DNA of 64,000 nt, taken from positions 2,728,001-2,792,000 of the forward strand of contig JAACJK010000163.1 of assembly GCA_013368325.1 (NCBI GenBank), in the 5' to 3' direction. Below are positions 21,927-34,139 of the stretch, one piece after another. The stretch comes from Ephemerocybe angulata. Lineage: Eukaryota; Basidiomycota; Agaricomycetes; Agaricales; Psathyrellaceae. Every line of letters begins with the position of its first letter. Position 1 is the first letter of the stretch. The translations under genes were made by a program, and so were the position numbers. Under the pieces are notes generated by a model. The model was given only the letters and a program-made list of their open reading frames with translations, was not told the origin of the DNA and did not search any database.

Positions 21927-23504
21927 TGAATTTATGTAAATGGCGCTTTATTTAAGCGTGTATGTATGATCGGACTCGAAATCCAGAAAACACATTCCTC
22001 TGGATCGGCACTCTCGGTGTTGAGCCCTCGCTGAGCGTTGAGCGCTGGTTTGAATACCTAGGACTGCATGCGCACACAGCAAGGCACTGGGGTGGAATGC
22101 ATGTAGACTCGTGAGGCACGCCTCATAGAGCGGCACCGGTCACTTCGCAACGCGGTCCGGAAGCAAGCGCCTAACCTCGCCTTGCCCACGGCCCGCCTAC
22201 AACGGCCCGCCTTTTGGGTTCCGTCATTGACGAAGTTCACTTTCCTTTAGACTCGCGTGGCCAGTCGATTCGGTCCCTCAGCTGACGAGCCGCGCAAACT
22301 GGTACAATGTTTGGTTGATGTTTGGCATATTTCCGGGTTATTTGCGGGCCGCAGCTGAGGGTACCGAAGCGACTGGTCAACTCCGTCAGGAAAACGGGGG
22401 GGTGACACCGTGTGAGAAATGTCTTAGCCAAATTCGCTGTTGCGCGTCCCTCCTCCTCATCCCTCCGTCGGTATTTGGCGTATTGAAAGGTAAGTACAGA
22501 GATTTGGGAAAACTTCCTTAAATGAAATATGTCTCAAATGGTAAGATACGCCTTCTGCGCGAAAAAAAAACTATGTCAGATTGATGCGCGCTGAATAGAG
22601 GTAGTGATGGGGTCTGCAGGTGAGGGTAGGAGGGCACAGGAAGCTAACTTGGGATTGGGATGCACTACTGTTCCAAATTTTGGTACACTGTATCTATAGG
22701 AGTATATGTACGTGGTAATGTCAAATTTATATGGTTATATGCATTGCAACCCCGCTTCATGACTCGGTGAATATCAGTTCTGAATGGCCTCTACCCTGTG
22801 ACATCAAACCAAGGGTTGACATTCTATGGCATTTCTTTCAGTATTAATCTGCTCTATATGGCTCTTAGAGTTCATAAAGTGCTATTATACAATGTCATAC
22901 CTCTCTGGAGACATCCAGTAAGGCCTACCACAATGAGCAGTTTGTGAGCAGTGCCAGGATTACCCCTGTCCCTATTCTGAGGTTAATCGTACAATTATCA
23001 CTTGGCTAACTCACTACGAGTGATACAAATAGGTCTATGTACATTATATATGCAGTAGGTGAAACATTTTTGCACCCACCTACCAAGGTCAACGATTTTG
23101 GGGATGCTCGACGCGAAATTTCGCTAAGACAAATGTCACAAAGTGTGACATGCCAAAGTGACAACGTATTGGACCAGCCGGTTCTTCGAACCTCTGTGAT
23201 CGTGATCTCCCATCACTGGTTCGTTATAAGAACCGCGCTGGTTCGAGCCTAACTTTCCTTCTCCTTCTCCCATGAATGATACCTCATCGTCTGAATACTC
23301 TGATCTATATCCTCCGGTAAACGGGTTTCGCTTCTCTTGATTGCTCCCTGACATGACCATGTGAGCGAAGACCCCGCAGCTATGGCACATCGGCCGCCAT
23401 CCCTCCACATTGCGGGGATCGAGAGCGCTATATAACTGGGGTGTATGCCTGGAGTCTCTCAGCAGTCCGAGTCTGGCTGTACCTCCCTCCTGTCGGCATT
23501 CGCA
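21927..23504. other. Intergenic, 1.6 kb
   Basis: Nothing gene-like on either strand. A GGTTCGAGCC at 23241 looks like a tRNA B box but no tRNA fold surrounds it. The last about 200 bases are the promoter of the GH28 gene. Confidence 0.5.
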
Positions 23505-25547
23505 ATGGCTCGCATCACGTCCATGTCGTTCAGACTCCTTTTGGTCTCCCTTCTCTCGGCCTCCAATTCTTTCGCCGCTACACCCTACATCACTCGAGCT
23601 GAGCCAACTGAGTGCCTTGTAACAGGGGCGGGGAATGTCACAGTGGACGACTCTGCCAGTATCCTAGAGACGTTCAAAAGGTGTTCGACAGACTCGGTCA
23701 TTCGATTTGAGCAAAAGAACTATACGGTCCATACACCGGTTGCGTTGACTGGCCTCAGTATGTTCTTCCTATCTCGATTCCACTGCTTCTAAGCTCAAGC
23801 TTTCTTATAGAGAACGTGAAGGTTCTCTTCTACGGGAATTGGCTACTCCCGCAGGATGTGGCGAAGGTTCAAAGTGCTATTAATGCTACCCAGAACCCGA
23901 AGAGCGTAAGTACTGCATCCCCTGGTCAAAGCGATGGTTATTCTGACCCACGAGCTCAGACTTATGCCACACCTTGGATTTACATTGACGGAACTGAAGT
24001 CCATATTGAAGGAGCGACCGAGAAAGAATTCGGTGGATTCTATGGGTTCGGAGAGCAATGGTGGCATACCGGCAACCGGGTGAGTCCCTGTTGATACACT
24101 ATTCAACTTTCAGCGAAAACTTACGCGATTGCAAAAGATACTTCGCCCTCAACTGGCAACTTTCAATGTTACAAATGGATCTTTGAAGAACCTGAAGGTC
24201 ATCAAGCCTATTGCCTGGGGCTGGAACCTTCCAGGCAAGAACATTCACGTCGAGAACCACTTCGTCGACGCTAAACCGGACAACGCAACGCGAGAAGATA
24301 CGAAGAGCTTCCCCTTTAACACGTATGCTCGCCCTCACTGCATTCACACTTCAGACTCTAAATTTCATTTCCGTTTCTCAGGGATGGGTTCAACCTCTCT
24401 GGAAAGAATATCACTGTCGACGGGTAAGCCTTCTTCCCTTTTCCCAGCGAGAAAGAAGGCTGACCATCAATTCAGATATTACGGCCACAATGGAGACGAC
24501 TGCATCTCTGTAATTAGCGGAGCAGAGGACATCGTTGCCAAGAACGGTTTCTGTGGATTCTCCTCTCATGGACTTTCAATTGGGTCCCTCGGAAGGGATG
24601 GAGCGGAGTCTACAGTCAAGAATGTGCTATTCAAGAACTGGACTATGGACGGTGCTGTCTATGGTGCAAGGGTACGTCTCGCTGAGGTGTTCTTTATGAA
24701 AGCGAGGGAAGCTGGCTAATATGATGCAGTTCAAGAGCTGGACTGGAGGTCGAGGATATGCCCACAACGTCACTTGGGAAGATATTGAGTTAATCGATGT
24801 ATCCACCGGTATCTTCGTTACCCAAAAGTAAGTCCCACTTACTCAGTCTATAGCTCTGCCCCTGATCGTTGCGATCATTTCCCGTCTCACAGCTACTACG
24901 ACCAAGTAAGTGGTCCACATCGAAACTCGCGACGCCAAGGAAAGTTCTAATCGCGGTATTCTTCCAGGACAAAGGAGCACGTCCCGAGAATAAGAACCAG
25001 ACGAGCACTGAGCTTAAGACCATCACGTTTAAGAATGTTCATGGATCTCTCGGCAGTAACTGGAGTGCGTTACTTTTACTTGGAACGGAAAAGTGTATCC
25101 AACCTGCTGACTCGCTGCTTACTAGCTGATGGCACATGTCTGTTTGACCCCTGCTGGAATTATGTGGAGGGCCTGGACGAACCCAAAGCTGTCATACTGG
25201 ACCTATATCCTGGCACTGGTGCGTTGCTATCTTTAATCACAGTGTTCCCTCGATGCTGACAGCTATTGTTCCCGTTAGCCACCGATATCTCGCTCCAAAA
25301 TATCGATATTCATCCCCAGGACAAGCCTACTGGAGCCGCTAACGTCCTTTGCGACCCCGCGGCGCTGAGCAAGGGTGAGGACAGTGTCCTCGGCTTCAAG
25401 TGTCAGAACGGCGCTTTTCAAGCGACCGACATTGCAGCCAGGACGCCCCAGGCTGATAACAACAACGGTGGCCGATCAGGCAATCATATTCCTCTCTTTG
25501 GAGGTATGGCGGCGAGCTTAGGGATGCTCCTTGTAGCCCTCTTGTAA
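23505..25547 (+). CDS. Secreted GH28 glycoside hydrolase (polygalacturonase/rhamnogalacturonase type)
   Basis: Exons: 23505..23757, 23811..23905, 23960..24079, 24138..24322, 24382..24423, 24476..24671, 24730..24827, 24893..24905, 24968..25064, 25126..25218, 25279..25547 (486 aa). A signal peptide (residues 1-25) is followed by a beta-helix enzyme that hydrolyses pectin backbones outside the cell. The GH28 catalytic set is present: NTDGF (near 217), GDDC (near 239), SSHGLSIGSLG (near 263) and RFKSW (near 297, the RIK motif with Phe for Ile). The substrate (homogalacturonan, exo or endo, or rhamnogalacturonan) cannot be told from sequence alone. The C-terminus is polar, then hydrophobic (FGGMAASLGMLLVALL), like a GPI-anchor signal, so the enzyme may be wall- or membrane-bound. 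Exon 8 is only 13 nt. The intron at 23906-23959 is a multiple of three and could be read through. Confidence 0.92.
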
Positions 25548-25835
25548 AGCCTTATAACTTACTATTCTCTAATGTATATCACGATATCTACGATACTCGA
25601 TCTGGCCTCCTGGGTTGAATTACAATGTGTTACGATTTTGACTGCACCGGCCTCCTTCCCGAGGTGTTGTTTGGCCAGCCGCCAAACAGCTGTCAGCCAC
25701 CCACTCATTTATTTAAACCCACGCTGGGCGACTTCTTCCTGGTTAACCGTCAACCACACCTGGCGCACTAGTCAACCTCTCCCATACCCTCACGTCCACA
25801 ACTTCCACTCATTTCACACTCTTTTAAACGATACC

Positions 25836-26725
25836 ATGAAGTATACCGGACTTCTCCTTGCCAGCATTCTCCCAATGACGCTCGCCTATGAATGGCGAGT
25901 CGGGGTCGGAAAGGATGAAACTACCGGGTACGTAACGCACTGAAAAGTTCATGTTGCAGAGAGGACTGACGTGGCCCACTACTAGTCGCAAAGGCAAGGG
26001 ATTCGACCCATCGGTGATTACTCCTCAACAGGGGGATTACATCGCATTCGAATTTCGGAGCGGAGTCCACAGTGCCGTCCGTGAGTACTCGAGAGCAGTT
26101 CCCGGAGAATGCGAACAATAATTGATTCTCCGTTCTGTTTCTGTTCACAGAGTCGACCTTTGACAACCCATGTGTTGGCAATGACGGATTTAACTCTGGT
26201 GTGCATACGGTAAGAATCGCACCACAGGCCTGCCAGTCATCAAATTGGCTGACCTTGACGGTTTGTTGTTACTTAGGTTGCCGATGACCTCGACGTGGAT
26301 GCCCCAGGCCTCCCAGTCGTTAGACTCCTGATCAATGGCTCCGAACCCCTGTGGTAAGCTTCTCACCTGCTGCCATTCCATGCTATCACTGCAATTCGCT
26401 CACCTCATAAACTCCCTCAACTACAACCAATGATCGATGCGTGTGCAGGTTCTTTGATGAAGCTGGAGGACTCTGCTATCAAGGCGCCGTTCTTTCCGTC
26501 AACCCGACGTCCTCGCAGACTCCAACTGCGTTCATCCAGAATGCGGCTCAGCCTCCTAAGCCCAAACCTTCTACCTCAACGACATCTTCAGGCTCTGCGG
26601 CGACTGAATCCCCCAAGACCGAGTCCGACGCGACCAAAGGCAATAATGGAGCTGCTTCTAAGGGCATTGCGTGGCTTCTCACAGCTGCGGGACTCGCCAT
26701 GGGTGCTTACGGTGTTGTGGCCTGA
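25836..26725 (+). CDS. Cupredoxin-like extracellular protein with GPI-type end
   Basis: Exons: 25836..25927, 25986..26080, 26151..26209, 26277..26353, 26449..26725 (199 aa). A signal peptide (MKYTGLLLASILPMTLA) is followed by a plastocyanin-like fold: a VGVGKD strand, FDPSVITPQQGDYIAFEF, SGVHSAVQSTFDNPC, and a final WFFDEAGGLCYQGAVLSVNP strand. Then comes a Ser/Thr/Pro/Lys-rich stalk and a hydrophobic end (GIAWLLTAAGLAMGAYGVVA) typical of GPI attachment. Basidiomycete members of this family sit in the cell wall. The first His of the copper site region is present (GVH), but the terminal Cys-x-x-x-x-His-x-x-x-x-Met pattern of true blue copper proteins is not: GAV replaces GM(V) and no His precedes the last Cys. 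It may not bind copper. Confidence 0.88.
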
Positions 26726-27592
26726 TTGGCATGTCCACTGTAGGCCTGGCAAAGCTTGGCCGTGTATACGCCTTTCGTTAACATCGATCTACATTCCTTT
26801 ATACCCTTTCTTAGACTGCTTGCACTTCCATTTTCTATTTGAAGCCAGGGGCGCGTTAAAGGCGATTTGTTGGATCCGGTAACGACTTGAACCTTGTTGA
26901 GCATAAGTCAGAAGTCAGATTGGAAGCCGCTACACAAGATGGGGTCGACCTGCGGCAGTATTGCGTTGATTGTTTGCTTCTTTGCTTTGACCTGCAAATA
27001 GTGAAGTCAGCAACGATCAGATGTTCGTTCGTTGACGATCTACGGGCCCATAGCAAACCGATGAAGTTGTGCCTCTTTACGAGAGGAGGCTGGAAGAGCA
27101 GCGAGATGAGCGAACAAACCTATTCAACAAACAATTCAACACTGTAGCCCAACCGTAACTCGTGGCAATTTGCGATTCCTACAACTTCTATTAGAACTTC
27201 AATCCAACTTCCGACCCAATGTATAGTCAATTCCCACTTTCAGAGGATGGCTTGTGCATGGTTTCTCTTCGTTAGTGTATCGAAATGATCCAGAGGTATC
27301 AAAAGGACACCAGGTATGATAAAGAGTGTTGTAATGAATGAAGTACACGTAGGGTATGAAGAGGAAAAAGTCGACGGCGCGTGAAAAAGGTAAGGAACGG
27401 ACGCTGAAGAAGGGACAAGCAACCACAACCCGACGCGCCTTCCTGCGTCACTCAGTGACGAGAAAGAACGCAAAAATGAGAGTAAGACCGTGGAAGCCGA
27501 GAAAATTGCGAAGATGAATCCCCAGCGCAACGACAATCAAAAGCAATTTGGGTTGAAAAGATCAGAGAAATAGTTCAAAGAATCGAAGCGCT
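26726..27592. other. Intergenic between convergent genes
   Basis: 3' regions of the cupredoxin gene (plus) and the TTKA-repeat gene (minus). Small overlapping frames on both strands have no protein-like features. Confidence 0.45.
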
Positions 27593-29773
27593 TCAAGCCT
27601 TCGAGGCTTTCGCAGCAGCCGTGGCGGAAGCTGAAGGCTCCGCACTGTCGGCCTGCTTGGCGATCCGGCTCTTGCCAGCAGCTTTATCAGCGGTTGCTGA
27701 TGCAGAGGCGGCAGCGCTACTTGATGTTGCGGCTTTATCTGTTGACGACGCAGCAGCTGATGAACTCGCTGCTCCCGAAGCAGCTGCCGTCTTATCTGTC
27801 TTGGTGGCAGAAGCGGTTGAGGTAGCAGCCTTGTCGGTGGTAGCGCCAGTGGCCGCTGCTTTACCTGTGGCCGAAGCTTTTGAGGTAGCAGCCTTGTCGG
27901 TGGTAGCGCCCATGGCGGCTGCTTTACCTGTGGCCGAAGCGGATGCAGTGCCGCTAGCGGCGGCAGAGGAGGAGGCAGTTGCAGTTCCAGTCGCGGTGCC
28001 CGTGGCAGCTGCCGACGAGGAGGAAGCGGGGGCGGACTCGACGGGGGTTTCTTCACCTACGAGGTTCTTGCCACCATTGCCAGCGGCAGCAGCGGCCTTG
28101 CCATCAGCGGTAACAGTGAACTAGGGAGGGAATTAAGATTAGGCTACGATGCAGGAGGGGTGCTGTGAGGAGAGTGACATACGTAGATGATATCGTCGAG
28201 AGACCCGTGCTGGGCGACGGGGGCGATAACAGGCTGATGGTTCGACGCAGCGTTGATGGAGGCCAGGCGGTAGACACCAACAGGGAGACCGGCAGTCACA
28301 TCGGCGGTGAGAACACCACCGACGGCGGCACCGTTCAAACCCTTGAAGAAGGCGAACTTCTTGGGGTCGGTAGGGGTGGCCGAGGTCAAAGAATCGATCT
28401 GCTCAACGGTGACATGAGAGTGACCGATAATCAGGCCCTGGGCGTTCAGCTGCTGGGGAGCCGCGAAGTAGTTCGACTGCGCGTTGACGAAGGCACCGGT
28501 TTCCATGTTCTGGATGTTCATCTTAATGGTGAAGGGGGTGTTGGCCTTGACGGTGCCGAAGTTGGCTGGGAACGAGAACTTGGAGGTGGGCATCTTGTCG
28601 ACGGAGGGGATGGCACCAATGGGAGTGGGGTTGCAAGATCCAGTCTGGATCTGCTTTCCATCGGTAATGGGAGCGTTGACGGTCAGGCAGAAGTTGATGT
28701 AGTTGTTTGTTGACGTCAAGGACTTGACCTGGCCGGCGGCGGGGACATCTTGGCCGTCATTGGCGAAGCCCTTTGCGATAACACGAGGATCTAAAGTGAG
28801 CGACTTCTGAGGGTCGTTGTTATTGTTGTTCCCAGTTCCAGCGCCTCCAGTTGCAGCTGGGGTGCCAGGTTTCGTCGTCGCTGTCACTCCTGCCTTGGTG
28901 GTGGTGCTAGCCTTGGTTGTCGTCGCTCCTGCCTTAGTGGTGGTGGAAGCCTTGGTTGTTGTCACTCCTGCCTTGGTGGTGGAAGCCTTGGTTGTTGTCA
29001 CTCCTGCTTTGGTGGTGGTGCTAGCCTTGGTTGTGGTCACTCCTGCTTTGGTGGTGGTCGCTCCTGCCTTGGTGGTGGTGTTAGCCTTGGTTGTCGTCGC
29101 TCCTGCCTTGGTGGTGGAAGCCTTGGTTGTTGTCACTCCTGCTTTGGTGGTGGTCGCTCCTGCCTTGGTGGTGGTGTTAGCCTTGGTTGTCGTCGCTCCT
29201 GCCTTGGTGGTGGTTGTGCCGGCCTTGGTCGTCGTTACTCCTGCCTTCGTTGTGGTGGCCTTCGTCGTTGTGACTCCTACTTTCGTTGTGGTAGTGGCAG
29301 TAGCTTTCGTCGTAGTGGTCGCCTTCGACGTAGTAGTAAGATTGGCCTTGGACGTGGTAGTCGCCTTCGAGGTGGTGGTAGCATTTCCCTTCGTCGTCGT
29401 CGCACTCGCGGTGGTGGTGGCCTTTGTCGTCGTCCCTGCCTTAGTGGTTGAGGTGACACCTAATTTGTCCTGTTGAGTTCTGATCCAGCAGCGATCGCGA
29501 CAACGCGCGACTGACCTGGCTTGATACTATTTGTTGCAGAGGCGGGCGCTGTGGCTGTTACCATAACAGTCTTAGTGACAGTGGTAGGTGCCTTGATCGA
29601 TTCGTATATCCATTCAGTCCGAGGTCAAAATTCAATCGTAATTATAGACTCACAGGACAGACGGCAGCTGCTGAGCTGCTCTGCAGCGGGCGGTTCATGC
29701 TGGGAACGGCCTCGACGACATACGAGCTCAACGCCAGATAAAGAAAAGCAACACAGATACGTTTTGAGAACAT
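27593..29773 (-). CDS. Secreted protein with TTKA repeats and a conserved basidiomycete domain
   Basis: Exons (minus): 29773..29654, 29591..29516, 29459..28183, 28120..27593 (666 aa). A signal peptide (MFSKRICVAFLYLALSSYVVEA) is followed by a Thr/Lys/Ala repeat tract (units TTKAGVTTTKAS and variants, residues about 75-245). Then comes a conserved globular region (about 265-490) starting DPRVIAKGFANDGQ and containing FCLTVNAPITDGKQIQTGSC, FAAPQQLNAQGLIIGHSHV and HQPVIAPVAQHGSLDDIIY. I recall this domain from many Agaricomycete proteins of unknown role. The tail is Ala/Ser/Thr-rich with repeated GATTDKAATS units. Heavy O-glycosylation and a cell-wall or matrix location are inferred. The third exon was started at AATTAG because only that acceptor keeps the repeats in frame. 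Confidence 0.88.
28870..29260 (-). repeat. TTKA-encoding tandem repeat
   Basis: Imperfect units of 24-36 bp (plus strand GCCTTGGTTGTCGTCGCTCC-like) inside exon 3 of the gene above. Units alternate between Gly-Val/Ala and Ser spacers, showing repeated in-frame slippage. It also opens a long valine-rich antisense frame that is not a gene. Confidence 0.85.
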
Positions 29774-32258
29774 GTTGAAATTACTCTGAGGAATTTGCTA
29801 TAAAGATTGTCGAAAAAATGAATGTCGGCTTGGATGTTTGGGACTATCAAAGTTCTTCAGCGCCTGGCAAAGAAGATAACGACACCAGTGTCGGGCGTTC
29901 GTAGTCTTTTGGCGCACTGGGCGTCGAAGGGAGGGAGAAGAGAAAAGGAGAAAGGAAACGGAAAAGGGAAGAGAAAATCGAAGGGAACGAAGTGGGCGTG
30001 AAGCTGCCGGAATCCCAGTTTATATCGCTGCCCTTACGTTCTATCCCATCAATTCTATCCCATCAACCCCTTTGTCAACAACATCTGCATCATCAGGCAT
30101 GCCGGTCGCCTGTTGCCAAGGCTGTAGACAATCTCTTCTCAATCCCCTCTCACTCCGACCGTCGCCTCAGGAATTGTGTGGCAACCTGTGGGTTCAACGA
30201 AGCCTTTGGAACAAACCATTCCATATAATTATTGTCCTCAGTTTGCGAAGTTTATGCCTGCTGAAGCCGTCGATCTATTATTAGCGCTACTATCATCCTT
30301 GTCCGCTTTGAGCGACACTGGCAGAGACTGAAGTCTGATAGTGATCCACCTGCTCATCCCGGTCGCAACTCGGATGTCACGGATGTTGTAAAAGTCTACA
30401 AAAGCTCTCGGACGAGCCTGTTCCCACAATGGTTTCCCCTCGTGAACCCCTCGCTGGGGCCCCGAGCCTGTGAGATTTATTGACTTGTCTCGTTGCAGGT
30501 GGGGGGCAGGGTGAGAGGAATCCTTCAAAGAAGTCTCCATCCGCAGATGAGGTCGACGAGAGAATGTCTAACAAAGGAGGGACTCCGAGGGAGACATCTA
30601 GGCAGCATAACAAGCAATGCGACTGTTAGCCAATATATGTACCTGGAATCATGCCGTGTTACTTACTTGTACGATAACAGAAATAAGCTCCCTCCCTGCC
30701 CGAGCACGTACAACGGAGCATTATTTGAGCCTTCCACGACTGAATTGAAACCAGGGGCACGGAGGCGTGTATCATAATTCATAAGGCCCTAGTGACCCAG
30801 CCATACAGCCTCACCCATTCCTCGAACGACTTGTTACGGATGATTAACCTTCTACTTGCATAGTGCTGGATGATCTGTCAACAAAAATCTTGATAACCAA
30901 GGATAACCTCGTTGGTCAAGCATCGATTACTTGTACATGAAATCCCCGCCTTATAAGGTGGATGATTCCCTAGCCTACTAAGCGCAGGGAAGAAATCAAA
31001 GATCATCACTCGCAGCCTTTCCGCACAGTCAGCGCTCAGCACGAGGAGCATGAGGGAGCATGATCGATTCCGAATGCAGGCCGTAAAACCCGCCCATCTA
31101 GAGCGTAGTCCCTGGTGTAAGTTTGTATGTACCTCAGTCCGCACTCCTAGCCTGTACTGTACGTTATTTTTTTCGGGTGAGGCAAACTTGCGATCGGGCG
31201 GAATCTCTCCGGTTGTGCCCCGTCGTGGGGCAGCCTGATAGCCTTGAAGACAGTGATGTTGCATGACCACTTCCATGGAAACGTTGTGTATGTTTTATTG
31301 CAACGACCTTGAGGAATCTGGGTTAAGTATCGGTGTGTCTACTGTAGAAGGGAGGGAGCCACATGTATAAGTCATAATTCTGACGCGGGCAAGGGAGGAG
31401 CAGGGTAACCCTCCAACGAGGTGCGTCGGAAACGTTCCCCCGTGTGGGAATGAACGCATTGGGCCCACTGCCCAGATAGGACTGACAAATATGGGATTCA
31501 ATCTCAGGTATGTATCGGAGGGGCTTATTCTAGAGGCAATGACAGTCCTTTTGGATTCATTGTCCAGTGGATGATTATTCGAGCGACTGGTACCTCGCCA
31601 GCCTGTGGATGAAAGAAGGGGTCTCTTAGTTAGGCTTGTCCAAAATAGAGATCTAGGTTGCTGTTTCTACGTTAAGACACATGCCAAAGCAGTGTAAGAG
31701 GTCAAATGAGCTTCTGGCGGATGCTGCTGACGTATACGGAGGTTGTTTCTCTAGCGCTGAGTATTTAGACGCCCATCGGCATTTGCCGAGCGGAGAAGCA
31801 AAGGCCTACTCGGCTGCTGAATGCCGAGGGGCATACCATCGAAGCTAACAAAGGTGTCCAACCAAAGCTCCAGCCTCGTCAAGTATTTTTGGGGCCTCAA
31901 ATTTGTGTAAGATCCACTCCTTATGAGCTCCTGCACTATAGAGCCATCGCCGACCTCATCTGACCTACAGTCAGTGTGCGGGAAGGACCTATCCGAAGTT
32001 GACGGACCACAGAAGGCAAGCGTCACTTATGTCGAGATAACCCCCAGGCCTGGCCCAGGATTACGGGAAGCATTGCGGAAAGCTACTCCAGGTTGCTCCA
32101 CTACGGGAGTCATTGGGTCGTTCCTGGTCTGAAGACAGGGATCATCAATGCACTTGCCTCAGGGGTTAGCTCTTATTTCGGACGCGTGGCTGATGGGTTA
32201 CCACCATTACGTTTCTGGATAAGATTACATTCATTTCCACTACGACCTCTTATATAAG
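29774..32258. other. Intergenic, 2.5 kb, nothing supported
   Basis: No gene, RNA or clear repeat seen. Short frames near 30.4 and 31.9 kb lack splice and composition support. Promoters of the two flanking genes must lie at its ends. Confidence 0.5.
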
Positions 32259-34014
32259 ATGAGCGCTCGAAGGTCCACGTCGTCCTCGCTGGCGACGACT
32301 CCGACCCACCAGTATTACCCTCCCTCTCTGTATACCCTCGACGACGAGCAACTCTACACCATCTCCGCCTCTCTCCTCGACTCAGACTCGATGCCGCATA
32401 GCGCACGGAACTTGGACGATGTGCCAGAGGAGTCATCCCCGGTCGAACATCAAGGAATGTACCTGAACCGAAGTGCGGCGAGCTCAGCAAGCACATTCCA
32501 TCCGGGAGGAGGAGGAGGAGGAGGAGGAGGAGGAGGCGGGAGTGGAAGTGGGAGAAGTACACCTATCCCTGGGACGCATGGCCCGGTGCCGTCGATCGCG
32601 TCGGCACGACCGCGAAGGGCAGCCAGTAACCGCACAATGGGAAGGTCGTCGATGGAACAACTGCAGTCGGGGATTCCTGGTGCTGGGCCAGCTGTCGCAG
32701 GCAGTAACGGTGTGCGGAGATCAGGTTCTACATCTACTGTTGCCAAAGTGTCATCTGGGGCGCGTCCAGGGGGCGTGGGGCAACCTCTACATCGATATCG
32801 AAGTACACCAAGGCTCACCTTCGACCGGGAAGTTGAACCCGCACCAACGACGGGGATGCATTGGAGCAAAGCGCCAGTTTGGGGAGCCTTGCCGGCTCGG
32901 ATACTGCGGTCTCATACAGCGACGTTGGTGGACACGGTGGTGTGGATTATAGGAGGGAATGAGGATAGAGACAGGTCGAGGGACATCTACTGCTTTGACA
33001 CCGGTGCGCTATCATATCCATGGGGGTTGAGACGTGCATTCAACCCCTCTCTTTGCAGAAACCATGCAATGGTCCCATCCGGATACCGTAGGGGAGGCAC
33101 CACCTGCGTATCGCGCGCATACAGCCACGCTAATTGACAAGAAGATTGTGGTATACGGAGGGGGGCTCGGATCCCAGTATTTCGAAAGCGTCTATGTGCT
33201 CGATGTCGCCACTCGAAGATGGACGCAACCCCATATCCTCGACGGTCCACGTCCTGCCCCACGTCGTGCTCACACGGCCGGTCTCCACAACGGAAAGATC
33301 TGGGTATTCGGAGGTGGAAATGGAATGAGTGCCTTGGATGATGTGTGGACGCTGAACCTCGGGCCTGGTCAGGCAGGCATTCTCGAAAATGGAAAGCGTG
33401 GGTTGAAGTGGGAGGAGGTGCATACTTCAGGAAGGAGACCTGGTCGCCGTGGGTACCATACCGCCAGCTTCATTGAGGGAAGGATGATTGTCGTTGGAGG
33501 TAGCGATGGGAAGGAATGCTTTACCGACATATGGATCCTTAACCTTGGTGGGTGCTATGCGTTCGACCACTTTATCTGTACTCATTACCAAAAGATACCC
33601 TGGTGTGGTCAACGATGGCGCCGCATCCACCACATCCCCTCTACTCGCAAAAGCGACTTTCTCACTCAGCGACAATCGTCGGTTCATACGTCTTTATATT
33701 TGGCGGTCACAACGGCGAAGAGTATACCTCTGACGTCCTTCTCCTGAACCTTGGTACGCTCCTTTTCTCCTTACGCGTCTTGCAAAACAGCTTAAGGCCC
33801 TCCAGTCAGCTTACAGTTCGAACCGCGAACTATCTACGGAAAGCCTTTCAGCATACGCGGTAATCATGCCACCGTCCTAGCTGACAGCCGCATCTTCCTC
33901 ATTGGCGGCTTCAACGGTCAAACCGCTCTGGACGATGTCCACATTCTTGACCTCGCGTCGTACGCATACTTGCCTCAGGTTACGAGCTTTTCGATAGACG
34001 GTGATGTCCCATAA
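32259..34014 (+). CDS. Kelch-repeat protein
   Basis: Exons: 32259..33003, 33059..33547, 33595..33753, 33806..34014 (533 aa). Residues 1-200 are low-complexity (Ser/Thr/Pro, a run of twelve Gly encoded by a GGA microsatellite near 32507-32536). From about 210 there are five or six kelch blades: RSHTATLVDTVVWIIGG, RAHTATLIDKKIVVYGG, RAHTAGLHNGKIWVFGG, GYHTASFIEGRMIVVGG, SHSATIVGSYVFIFGG and GNHATVLADSRIFLIGG. This forms a beta-propeller, as in Tea1-like or Ral2-like fungal scaffolds. The long coiled coil of Tea1 is missing. A TATATAAG lies directly before the chosen ATG, so the true start may be the next in-frame ATG (32391). It ends 125 bp from the convergent NACHT gene. Confidence 0.88.
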
Positions 34015-34139
34015 ACGATACCCTCCGGATTTCCGCGAGTCCTACTGTCGATCTATATATATTCTGTACATCATCGTTCGTTGTTTCTTGCGCCATTGTG
34101 CTCGAAGTGAGAGGGGGAAGTGATATCAACATACTACCC

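Noticed and set aside
23160..23255. Possible tRNA (GGTTCGAGCC box)
   Set aside because: No matching A box, acceptor or anticodon stem on either strand.
28817..29476. Val/Ala-rich 219-residue plus-strand frame resembling a membrane protein
   Set aside because: It is only the reverse strand of the TTKA-repeat tract of a clear gene.
32450..32869. Minus-strand frame with a Pro run
   Set aside because: Reverse strand of the GGA repeat and low-complexity part of the kelch gene.
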